Origin: Rhizobium sp. BK316
GTDB lineage: Bacteria; Pseudomonadota; Alphaproteobacteria; Rhizobiales; Rhizobiaceae
Direction of reading: 5' to 3'
DNA: 64,000 nucleotides
Assembly: GCF_014193695.1 (NCBI RefSeq)
Contig: NZ_JACHZR010000010.1
Location: 1-64,000 of the forward strand
The notes under the pieces are model-generated. The model was not told the origin of the DNA, did no database searches, and saw nothing but the letters and a program-made list of their open reading frames with translations. The stretch's first letter is position 1. Every line of letters begins with the position of its first letter. Position numbers and translations under genes: made by a program. Of this stretch, positions 1 through 7,296 are shown in pieces.

Positions 1-129
1 CCCGCCAATCCGCTTGATTTCTTCAGAACGAGGAACTTCGTCGCCAGCAGCGCCGCCGCCCTCGTCAGTGACTGGGCTTATAATCCTCACACATCAAAAC
101 AGTCAACACATCCAATCCAACTTTTTTGA
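1..129 (+). CDS. C-terminal fragment of an unidentified protein (5' end outside window)
   Basis: One plus-strand frame is open from the window edge to a TGA at 127-129 and gives about 42 residues, including the stretch DFFRTRNFVASSAAALVSD. The length is too short to name a family. The frame could also be fortuitous, because other frames here close quickly and no downstream overlap with the next gene exists. I report it only because the G+C and amino-acid composition look coding up to about base 90 and then become A/T-rich. No function is proposed. Confidence 0.3.
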   Translation, partial: PANPLDFFRTRNFVASSAAALVSDWAYNPHTSKQSTHPIQLF

Positions 130-366
130 CATTTTTGTAACAGGTTGATTTTGCTTGTGGTTTTTGAGCGCTCGATCGAACGGGCCAATTTGCCGGCAAA
201 AATCACTCTGTTTCGGATCGGTTTTCGCTCGATACGGTCAAGCTGTCTCGATTTTGAGTGCCTTCTTTATATGGGCAGGGTGGCCACGAATTCCAAGCGC
301 TTGCCTCGACCGCCCCAATCGGTAGTCTGGAACACATATATATCCATGCCGATACGGAGTTTGAGA
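130..366 (+). promoter_or_regulatory. Upstream region of the ornithine-cyclodeaminase family gene
   Basis: This stretch separates the fragment at the window start from the next gene. A TTGACA hexamer sits at 126-131 in a T-rich context and resembles a sigma-70 -35 element, but the expected -10 position (about 149-154) is a poor match. The next gene's frame stays open back to 145, but those codons look unlike the family. A GGAG at 356-359 is the ribosome-binding site for the ATG at 367. Nothing else is recognisable. Confidence 0.35.
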
Positions 367-1314
367 ATGCTTGTACTCGATGAACAACAGACGCGATCAG
401 CGCTGCCTTGGGCGGAGCTTATCGACGCCATCGAGGCAATGTTTCGAAGCACCTGCGTCATGCCCGTTCGCCATCATCACGATATGGAGGTGCCCGGGGA
501 AGAAAATGCCACTCTTCTGCTGATGCCGGCATGGCTTCCCGGGCAATATACAGGCATCAAGACTGTTTCCGTCTTTCCAGGCAATGTTCGCCGAAGCCTT
601 CCAGCGATTTTTGGAAGCTATCTGCTTTCCTCTGCAGCAACCGGCCAGATGCTGGCGGTAATCGAGGGCGGAGAACTGACGGCTCGACGGACCGCAGCGA
701 CTTCCGCTTTGGCGTCTCGTTGTCTCTCGCGAGCGGATTCGGAGGAAATGCTGGTCTGCGGTACCGGCCGACTTTCACTCAACCTCATGCAGGCACACGG
801 GATAGTCAGACCGATCCGGCGCTACCATGTCTGGGGACGCAATAGCGAAACGGCGGAGAAGGTGGCCGAGGAAGCGCGAGCACTTGGGTTGCGAGCCGAG
901 GCTGTGAGCAATATTGAAGCAGCAGCGAAAACAGCCGATATCATTTCCTGTGCAACGCTCTCCAGCGAGCCGCTTATTCGTGGCGAGTGGCTTAAGCCCG
1001 GAGCCCATCTCGACCTTGTCGGCGCTTTCAAACCCAGCATGCGCGAGAGCGATGATGATGCCGTGCGTCGCTCCGCCGTATATGTAGATACGAGAGCCGG
1101 CGCGCTCAGCGAAGGCGGCGACATCGTGCAACCGCTGAAAAGCGGGGTATTAAAAGCAGACGATATACGCGGCGAGCTGGCGGAACTGATCTCCGGCAGT
1201 TGCGGTGGACGGAAGGACGATAAAGAAATCACGCTCTTCAAATCCGTTGGTGCAGCGCTCGAGGATCTGGCCGCCGCCATCCTTGCCTATGAAATGGTAA
1301 CGGGCCGAAAGTGA
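367..1314 (+). CDS. Ornithine cyclodeaminase / mu-crystallin family protein
   Basis: About 315 residues, the usual length for this NAD(P)-dependent family, which includes ornithine cyclodeaminase, alanine dehydrogenase, delta1-pyrroline/piperideine-2-carboxylate reductases and mu-crystallin. The N-terminal part carries the substrate-side lysine context (YTGIKTVSVFPGN) and the ELTARRTAATSALAS helix typical of the family. A Rossmann region follows (MLVCGTGRLSLNLMQAH, then YHVWGRN), in which the glycine motif is G-T-G-R-L-S rather than the usual G-x-G-x-Q. The ATG at 367 is preferred over upstream in-frame codons because a GGAG lies 7 bases before it and similarity starts there. The stop overlaps hrpB by 4 bp, so the two genes are probably co-transcribed. 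The exact substrate cannot be read from sequence. Confidence 0.85.
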   Translation: MLVLDEQQTRSALPWAELIDAIEAMFRSTCVMPVRHHHDMEVPGEENATLLLMPAWLPGQYTGIKTVSVFPGNVRRSLPAIFGSYLLSSAATGQMLAVIEGGELTARRTAATSALASRCLSRADSEEMLVCGTGRLSLNLMQAHGIVRPIRRYHVWGRNSETAEKVAEEARALGLRAEAVSNIEAAAKTADIISCATLSSEPLIRGEWLKPGAHLDLVGAFKPSMRESDDDAVRRSAVYVDTRAGALSEGGDIVQPLKSGVLKADDIRGELAELISGSCGGRKDDKEITLFKSVGAALEDLAAAILAYEMVTGRK

Positions 1315-3776
1315 AGACCATGCCTTTTTTGCCGGAGCTTCCGGTTTCGCATGTGCTGCCCGACATCAGCGCGGCGCTTGGCACGGAGAAGCGCGCGATA
1401 CTTTCGGCTCCTCCGGGCGCCGGGAAAACGACGCTCGTACCGCTTCATCTGCTTGACCAGGCTTGGCGCGGCGACGGGAAAATCATCCTGCTGGAACCCC
1501 GCCGGCTGGCGGCACGCGCCGCGGCAAGCCGGATGGCGTCTCTGCTGGGCGAGCAGGTGGGCGAAACGGTCGGTTACCGCATGCGCCTCGATAACAAGAT
1601 ATCGGCGAGGACGCGGATCGAAGTTGTTACAGAAGGCGTCTTCGCCCGCATGATTCTCGATGATCCCGAACTTTCCGGCGTCTCGACTGTGATCTTTGAC
1701 GAATTTCACGAGCGGTCGCTGGATGCCGATTTCGGTCTTGCGCTGGCGCTTGACGTTCAATCGGCGCTTCGCGAGGATCTTCGCATCCTTGTGATGTCGG
1801 CAACGCTCGATATCGAGCGGGTCGCCATCCTGCTCGATCATCCGCCTGTTATCGAAAGCACGGGGCGAAGCTTTCCGATCGAGATTCGCTATCAAGACCG
1901 GCCGGGCGGCGAGCGAATCGAAGATGCGATGGTGCGGGCGATCGCCGATTTTCGTGCGAGCGAATCGGGATCTATCCTCGCCTTTCTTCCTGGTCAGGCG
2001 GAGATCACCCGGACGGCAGAGCGGCTTCAGGGACGATTCGGCCCCGAGACGCTAATTGCGCCGCTCTACGGCAATCTCGGGCAGAAGGAGCAGGATGCGG
2101 CGATCCGTCCCGCAGCACCAGGTACGCGCAAAATCGTGCTTGCGACCTCGATTGCCGAAACTTCGATCACCATCGACGGCGTGCGGATCGTGATAGACAG
2201 CGGGCTGCAGCGACTGCCGGTCTTCGAGGCATCGACAGGCATCACGCGGCTGGAAACCGTGCGCGTGTCGCGCGCTTCGGCCGATCAGCGCGCCGGCCGC
2301 GCCGGAAGAACGGAGCCGGGCATCGCCATCCGTCTGTGGCACCAAGGCCAGACGGCGGCGCTCCCGGCCTTCACGCCACCACAGATCCTTTCGAGCGACC
2401 TTTCCGGTCTCGTCCTCGATCTTGCCCATTGGGGCGTCCAGGACACAAAATTGCTCGCCTTTGTCGATCAGCCGCCGGAAACGACAATCAAGGAAGCCCG
2501 CGCGCTGTTGGTACAGCTCGGGGCACTGGACAAGGACGGAGCGTTGACGGCGCGCGGAAAGGTGATGCGCGACCTCGCCCTGCCGCCGCGGCTGGCTGCC
2601 ATGGTGGTTTCGGCTGGTGAATCGGGTCATGCCAAGGATGCAGCGCTGATCTCAGTACTTTTGACCGAGCAAGGGCTCGGCGGCACCAGTCTCGATCTGG
2701 AAGAGCGTCTCCGACGGTTCAAAAGTGAAAAAGGCGAAAGGGCGGAGGCTTCGAGGCGGCTCGCGGGAAGGCTCTCGGAACGCTTCAACAAGATTTCGAG
2801 TGCTGAACCTGCGCTTGCAGGAAGACTTCTCCTGCACGCTTTCCCGGATCGGGTCGCACTTCAGCGCGGCGCGCGCGGGCGATATGTCATGGCAAATGGC
2901 CGCGGTGCGGAGCTGGCAGAGACCGAGCGGCTGGCTGGCAGCCAGATGCTGGTCATTGCCGACCTGACGGGCCGGGCCGCACAGGGGAGAATTCTGGCGG
3001 CAGCGGACATTTCCCGTGCCGACATCGAAGTTGAGCTGCCGGGCGAAATCCGGACAGACGACCAGACCTTTTTCGACAGGCAGAGCCGGCAGGTGCGGGC
3101 ACGTCGAGCCACAAGGCTTGGCGCGATCGTTTTCGAGGAAGCGCCGCTTCCGCGTCCCTCGGGCGAGGCGGTGGTGCGGGCGCTTGCGCAAGGATTGCAG
3201 GAATTGGGGCTCGATCAGCTTCCCTTTTCCAAGGAGGCCCTGCAGCTTCGGGAGCGAATCGGCTTCCTGCACCGGACGATCGGTGAACCATGGCCCGATA
3301 TGAGCGACGAAGCACTGCTCGACCACATGGAAGACTGGTTCATCCCTTTCCAGACGGACGCGAGAGGACTTTCGGATATTTCCGTCTCCGGGCTCTCCAA
3401 CGGGCTGATGGCACTCGTGCCGCACGACCTGCAGCGCGATCTTGCACGGCTTGCACCAACGCATTTCGAGGCGCCAACGGGGCAACGCCATCCGATCCAG
3501 TATGACGGCGAAGAACCGACGCTGACGATCCGGGTACAGGAGCTTTTCGGTCTCAAGCTGCATCCGGCGGTCGCCGGCGGACGCTTGCCTCTGCTTCTGG
3601 AGCTTACTTCGCCGGCCCACAGACCGATCCAGACGACCCGCGATCTGCCCGGTTTCTGGGCGGGCTCGTGGAAAGACGTGCGCGCGGATATGCGGGGGCG
3701 CTATCCAAGACATCCCTGGCCGGAGAAGCCTGATGACGCGGCGCCGACGACAAGGGCAAAGCCCCGTGGTACATAA
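1311..3776 (+). CDS. hrpB: ATP-dependent helicase HrpB
   Basis: An 821-residue DEAH-type superfamily 2 helicase. The Walker A motif APPGAGKTTLVPL is near residue 36 and the DEAH-like box FDEFHERSLDADFG near 130, with SATLD (motif III) and the QRAGRAGR motif VI further on. The long C-terminal half is the HrpB-specific region, and length agrees with E. coli HrpB (about 810-820). Its physiological RNA substrate is not established. The start is GTG at 1311, overlapping the preceding stop (GTGA). An in-frame ATG at 1320 is an alternative start. In rhizobia hrpB commonly precedes the ActS/ActR genes, as here. Confidence 0.95.
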   Translation: MKTMPFLPELPVSHVLPDISAALGTEKRAILSAPPGAGKTTLVPLHLLDQAWRGDGKIILLEPRRLAARAAASRMASLLGEQVGETVGYRMRLDNKISARTRIEVVTEGVFARMILDDPELSGVSTVIFDEFHERSLDADFGLALALDVQSALREDLRILVMSATLDIERVAILLDHPPVIESTGRSFPIEIRYQDRPGGERIEDAMVRAIADFRASESGSILAFLPGQAEITRTAERLQGRFGPETLIAPLYGNLGQKEQDAAIRPAAPGTRKIVLATSIAETSITIDGVRIVIDSGLQRLPVFEASTGITRLETVRVSRASADQRAGRAGRTEPGIAIRLWHQGQTAALPAFTPPQILSSDLSGLVLDLAHWGVQDTKLLAFVDQPPETTIKEARALLVQLGALDKDGALTARGKVMRDLALPPRLAAMVVSAGESGHAKDAALISVLLTEQGLGGTSLDLEERLRRFKSEKGERAEASRRLAGRLSERFNKISSAEPALAGRLLLHAFPDRVALQRGARGRYVMANGRGAELAETERLAGSQMLVIADLTGRAAQGRILAAADISRADIEVELPGEIRTDDQTFFDRQSRQVRARRATRLGAIVFEEAPLPRPSGEAVVRALAQGLQELGLDQLPFSKEALQLRERIGFLHRTIGEPWPDMSDEALLDHMEDWFIPFQTDARGLSDISVSGLSNGLMALVPHDLQRDLARLAPTHFEAPTGQRHPIQYDGEEPTLTIRVQELFGLKLHPAVAGGRLPLLLELTSPAHRPIQTTRDLPGFWAGSWKDVRADMRGRYPRHPWPEKPDDAAPTTRAKPRGT

Positions 3777-3796
3777 TCCGCCGGCCTTGGAGCGCC

Positions 3797-3816
3797 GTGC
3801 GTCCATTCGGACGCAC
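3797..3816 (+). terminator. Perfect hairpin between hrpB and actS
   Basis: GTGCGTCC and GGACGCAC form an 8-bp stem with an ATTC loop, 20 bases after the hrpB stop. There is no T-tract, so intrinsic termination would be weak. It may instead stabilise the hrpB mRNA 3' end or act with Rho. Confidence 0.4.
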
Positions 3817-3901
3817 GAAGGATGCTATAAGCCTTTGAATCTACGCATAAGGCTCTCCGGAAATCGATCCGATTTTCGGGCCGATGCGGTGGGAGCCTGG
3901 C

Positions 3902-5212
3902 GTGATAGAGAAGAGCGAAACCCAGACGCTGGAAGACAGGCTGAGCAGCCGGCGGCTGCGCCTGCAGACTTTGGTGCGATTACGATGGCTGGCGGTGATC
4001 GGCCAGGCGGTCACAGTCTTCATCGTCGCGTTCCTGTTGAAATTCCCCCTGCCGCTGGTTGCCAGCTGCTCGCTGATTGCCGCACTCGCCGGGGTGAATT
4101 TCTATCTGACGATCCGCTATCCGCCGACTCACCGGCTTGAACCGCGTGCCGCTTTCGCGCTTTTGGGTTTCGACCTTCTGCAGCTCTGCGCGCTGCTCTT
4201 CATTACTGGCGGCCTTGCCAATCCCTTTGCGGCACTGGTCTGCGTTCCCGTCATCATTTCCTTCGCCTCACAGCCAATCCGCTACAGCACAGCATTGATC
4301 GGCTTTGCGATGGTCTGCATTACCGTGCTTGCCTTCTCGCCCTTTCCGCTTCCGTGGTACGACGGGATGGAAATCAACGTCCACAATGTCATGCAGTTCG
4401 GCGTCTGGTGTTCAATTGCTTCGACCATGGCCTTTGCCGCCTTCTATGCTTATCGGGTGTCGCTGGAAGCAAGCCAGCTTGCCGACGCGCTGGCGGCAAC
4501 TGAGCTGGTGCTGCAGCGGGAAAAGCATCTTTCCCAACTCGACGGGCTTGCGGCCGCTGCTGCGCATGAGCTCGGCACGCCACTTGCCACGATCAGCGTC
4601 GTTGCCAAGGAGATGGAGCGCGAGCTCAAGAATGACGACCGGTTCCGCGAGGATGTTCAGCTTCTGCGCAGCCAGAGCGAGCGCTGTCGCGACATCCTTC
4701 GCCGGCTGACGACGCTCTCTGCCGAGGGTGAGGCGCATCTGCGGCGACTACCCCTCTCTTCGATGATGGAGGAAATTGTGGCGCCGCATCGCGAATTCGG
4801 CATCAAGCTGGAGTTGATAGAGAAGAGCCCGCGCAGGGGCGAGCCCGTTACCGACCGCAATGCCGGCATCATGTACGGGCTCGGCAACCTGATCGAGAAC
4901 GCTGTCGACTATGCGCGAGAGAAGGTGACGGTCACGGTCGAGCACGATCACGAAAAGGTGCTCATCGTCATCGAGGACGACGGCAACGGCTACGCGCCCG
5001 ATATTCTGACGCGTATCGGTGAACCCTACGTCACCAAACGGCAGAGGGAAGATACGGCTGGAGGCTTGGGACTGGGGCTTTTCATCGCCAAAACGCTGCT
5101 GGAGCGCTCAGGCGCATCTTTGCTTTTCGAAAACCGCGATCCGGAAAATGCCGGCGCCCGCATTCGAATCGAATGGCCGCGCGTATTGATCGACGCAAAT
5201 TCGACAAAATGA
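3902..5212 (+). CDS. actS: Redox-responsive sensor histidine kinase ActS (RegB/PrrB family)
   Basis: A membrane histidine kinase that senses redox state (the quinone pool in RegB homologues) and phosphorylates ActR. The N-terminal half holds about six hydrophobic segments. Between them lies the GGLANPF motif (about residue 103), the quinone-binding signature of RegB. The H-box AHELGTPLATIS places the phospho-accepting histidine at about residue 222. The redox-active cysteine of the family is present in SERCRDIL (about Cys262). The N-box (NLIENAVDYA) and G-boxes (DDGNGYA, GGLGLGLFIAK) follow. I choose GTG at 3902; an in-frame ATG at 3884 would add six residues. ActR lies 67 bp downstream. Confidence 0.93.
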   Translation: MIEKSETQTLEDRLSSRRLRLQTLVRLRWLAVIGQAVTVFIVAFLLKFPLPLVASCSLIAALAGVNFYLTIRYPPTHRLEPRAAFALLGFDLLQLCALLFITGGLANPFAALVCVPVIISFASQPIRYSTALIGFAMVCITVLAFSPFPLPWYDGMEINVHNVMQFGVWCSIASTMAFAAFYAYRVSLEASQLADALAATELVLQREKHLSQLDGLAAAAAHELGTPLATISVVAKEMERELKNDDRFREDVQLLRSQSERCRDILRRLTTLSAEGEAHLRRLPLSSMMEEIVAPHREFGIKLELIEKSPRRGEPVTDRNAGIMYGLGNLIENAVDYAREKVTVTVEHDHEKVLIVIEDDGNGYAPDILTRIGEPYVTKRQREDTAGGLGLGLFIAKTLLERSGASLLFENRDPENAGARIRIEWPRVLIDANSTK

Positions 5213-5237
5213 CTTTGTGGGCATAAACAAGATATAA

Positions 5238-5266
5238 GCGGTTGACGCATTCGGACATTCAACCGC
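5238..5266 (+). promoter_or_regulatory. Inverted repeat in the actR leader
   Basis: GCGGTTGA (5238-5245) and TCAACCGC (5259-5266) are perfect 8-bp arms with a 13-base spacer. The right arm directly abuts the CGGGA ribosome-binding region of actR. It could be an mRNA hairpin modulating actR translation or a protein-binding dyad. Confidence 0.45.
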
Positions 5267-5279
5267 CGGGACCGTAGCG

Positions 5280-5858
5280 ATGACAGATCAGAACCACGAG
5301 ATTTCCGCCGGCTCCAGCGAGGAGCATATCGGGCCTGACCCGAGCCTGCTGATCGTCGACGACGACGGCCCGTTTCTGCGTCGTTTAGCACGGGCTATGG
5401 AGGCACGCGGCTTTCATGTGGAAACGGCCGAATCGGTGGCGGAAGGTGTGGCAAAGTCCAAGGGCCGGCCGCCGAAATATGCCGTGGTCGACTTGCGGCT
5501 CGGCGACGGCAACGGCCTCGACGTTATCGAAGCGATTCGCCAGCGCCGCGACGATACGCGAATCATCGTGCTGACGGGCTACGGCAATATCGCCACTGCC
5601 GTGACGGCAGTGAAGCTCGGGGCTGTGGATTACCTGGCAAAACCCGCCGACGCCGATGATGTGTTTGCGGCGCTCACGCAGCGGCCGGGGGAGAAGGCGG
5701 AACTGCCGGAAAACCCCATGTCGGCGGACCGGGTGCGGTGGGAACACATCCAGCGTGTCTATGAAATATGCGAGCGCAACGTGTCTGAGACGGCGCGCCG
5801 GCTTAATATGCACCGCCGTACATTGCAGCGCATCCTCGCCAAGCGCGCCCCGAAATAA
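5280..5858 (+). CDS. actR: Response regulator ActR (RegA/PrrA family)
   Basis: A 192-residue response regulator paired with ActS. It controls acid tolerance, carbon fixation, respiration and redox genes in rhizobia and other alphaproteobacteria. The receiver domain carries the acidic pocket IVDDDG and the phosphorylated aspartate in VVDLRLGDG (about Asp71), followed by the KPAD lysine region. A proline-rich linker joins it to a small Fis-type helix-turn-helix ending in SETARRLNMHRRTLQRILAKRAP, the nearly invariant RegA DNA-binding tail. It is convergent with mmcB, whose stop is immediately adjacent. Confidence 0.95.
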   Translation: MTDQNHEISAGSSEEHIGPDPSLLIVDDDGPFLRRLARAMEARGFHVETAESVAEGVAKSKGRPPKYAVVDLRLGDGNGLDVIEAIRQRRDDTRIIVLTGYGNIATAVTAVKLGAVDYLAKPADADDVFAALTQRPGEKAELPENPMSADRVRWEHIQRVYEICERNVSETARRLNMHRRTLQRILAKRAPK

Positions 5859-6353
5859 TTAGACGTCATGCACGTTGAACGGCTTGCCGTTTGCCCATTC
5901 GGCCATCATCAGCCGCTGCGCAGCAGCGCGCGAGAAGTTTAGGGTCACGGCCTTACGGGTCGCCGGCGGCAGGCGGTGTTCCGGCGCTTCACGCAGCATA
6001 TGCGCCCCGTAACCATCTGAAAGAAAAAGGCCGCACTCCTCCGGGAAGATATCGACAGGCACATCCTTGTGTGTTGCGAAGAATAGCCGGTCGCAATGCA
6101 GACGGTAATCCGGCCATTTGCGATCGACCTTGAAGTCTTCGATCGATGTCTTGATCTCGATGATCCAGACCTCTCCCTTTTCAGAGATTGTAATCAGATC
6201 GGCCCGGCGGCCGCTCGCCAGCGGCAGTTCCGGCAGCACCGCGTGGCGCATGTCGTGAAGCAAAACCTGCATGCCACGGCGCACCATCATCGCCCTGTCC
6301 GATTGCCGGCCATCGATTAACGGATTGTTATTATAAACGCTCAAAATCGTCAT
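5859..6353 (-). CDS. mmcB: MmcB family DNA repair protein
   Basis: 164 residues. The core SGRRADLITISEKGEVWIIEIKTS is a PD-(D/E)XK-like nuclease fold signature (D, then E-I-K), followed by DRKWPDYRLHCDRLFFA. This matches MmcB (formerly DUF1052), a repair protein described in Caulobacter that promotes mutagenic repair of mitomycin-C damage in alphaproteobacteria. The start MTILSVYNNNPLIDGRQSDRA is typical. The stop abuts the actR stop in tail-to-tail orientation. The divergent gap on the other side (6354-6535) holds the promoters of this gene and of the L,D-transpeptidase gene; I see no specific operator in it. Confidence 0.88.
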   Translation of the reverse strand: MTILSVYNNNPLIDGRQSDRAMMVRRGMQVLLHDMRHAVLPELPLASGRRADLITISEKGEVWIIEIKTSIEDFKVDRKWPDYRLHCDRLFFATHKDVPVDIFPEECGLFLSDGYGAHMLREAPEHRLPPATRKAVTLNFSRAAAQRLMMAEWANGKPFNVHDV

Positions 6354-6535
6354 GGATAACCGTCAGATGGGGTTGGCTGTTGTTGCAAAAAAACCATGCG
6401 CTTCTAATTTGCGGCGCAGATGGATTTTGTCGCACCGCAGCAGCCTTGCAAAGGCGAAGTTAATCGAAAATAAACCATAAATAACGATGGTCGAAAGACT
6501 GTCCTTCATTGCCCCAAAACCTTCACGAGTCATCC

Positions 6536-7216
6536 ATGCGCATCCGCAATGCATTCCCTGTATTTGGCCTGCTGGCGACCCTAGCACTGGCCGGCTGCTC
6601 CACGACGTCCGAAACCGCGTCCAACGACAGAGGCGCGGGTCCGACCGTTCAGACGGCACAAATCTTCAACGACGCCTATGGCGTAACGTCGGATGCCGGA
6701 TACTCCCTGCCGGCAATCCCGATCGACCGCGTCAAGCCGGAATTCCGTCGTCAGATTGTCAGCTACCAGAGCGACGAGCGCCCCGGCACGATCATCGTCA
6801 ACACGCGCGAGCGTCACCTCTATTACATCCTCCCCAACGGCAAGGCCGTCCGCTACGGCATCGGCGTCGGCAAGCAGGGCTTCGCATGGTCCGGCACGGC
6901 CTATGTCGCCTGGAAGCAGGAATGGCCGAACTGGCATCCTCCGAAGGAAATGGCTGTCCGTCGCCCTGAAATTGCCAAGTATGTCGAAGACGGCATGGGT
7001 CCGGGCCTCAGCAATCCGCTCGGCGCACGCGCCATGTATCTCTTCAACGAAGAGGGCAAAGACACGCTCTTCCGCCTGCACGGCACTCCGGAATGGGCCT
7101 CGATCGGCACCGCCGCCTCGTCGGGCTGCATCCGCCTGATGAACCAGGATGTGATCGACCTCTACAGCCGCGTCCGCCCAGGCAAGACCACCTCCAAGGT
7201 CATCGTTATCCAGTAA
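6536..7216 (+). CDS. L,D-transpeptidase lipoprotein (YkuD domain)
   Basis: 226 residues. It begins with a lipoprotein signal peptide, MRIRNAFPVFGLLATLALAGC, whose LALAGC lipobox places the lipidated cysteine at about residue 21. A Thr/Ser-rich linker follows, then a YkuD catalytic domain. The active-site pattern is HGTPEWASIGTAASSGCIRL, with a His and catalytic Cys198. Such enzymes make 3-3 peptidoglycan cross-links or attach proteins to the wall. Rhizobiales use many of them in polar growth. An upstream in-frame ATG (6509) is rejected because it would bury the signal peptide. A strong bidirectional terminator follows. Confidence 0.92.
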   Translation: MRIRNAFPVFGLLATLALAGCSTTSETASNDRGAGPTVQTAQIFNDAYGVTSDAGYSLPAIPIDRVKPEFRRQIVSYQSDERPGTIIVNTRERHLYYILPNGKAVRYGIGVGKQGFAWSGTAYVAWKQEWPNWHPPKEMAVRRPEIAKYVEDGMGPGLSNPLGARAMYLFNEEGKDTLFRLHGTPEWASIGTAASSGCIRLMNQDVIDLYSRVRPGKTTSKVIVIQ

Positions 7217-7238
7217 GCTAGATACTGAATTCGGTATA

Positions 7239-7275
7239 AAAAAGGCCGCCGGGTTTTCGATCCGGCGGCCTTTTT
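7239..7275. terminator. Bidirectional intrinsic terminator (ldt / glcB)
   Basis: AAAAAGGCCGCCGG (7239-7252) pairs perfectly with CCGGCGGCCTTTTT (7262-7275) around a 9-base loop. The flanking A and T runs make it functional on both strands, as expected between convergent genes. Confidence 0.93.
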
Positions 7276-7296
7276 ATATATCTGGCTTGCTCAGGT

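Noticed and set aside
145..366. N-terminal extension of the ornithine-cyclodeaminase gene from a TTG at 145
   Set aside because: The added 74 residues do not resemble the family, and a well-spaced GGAG precedes the ATG at 367.
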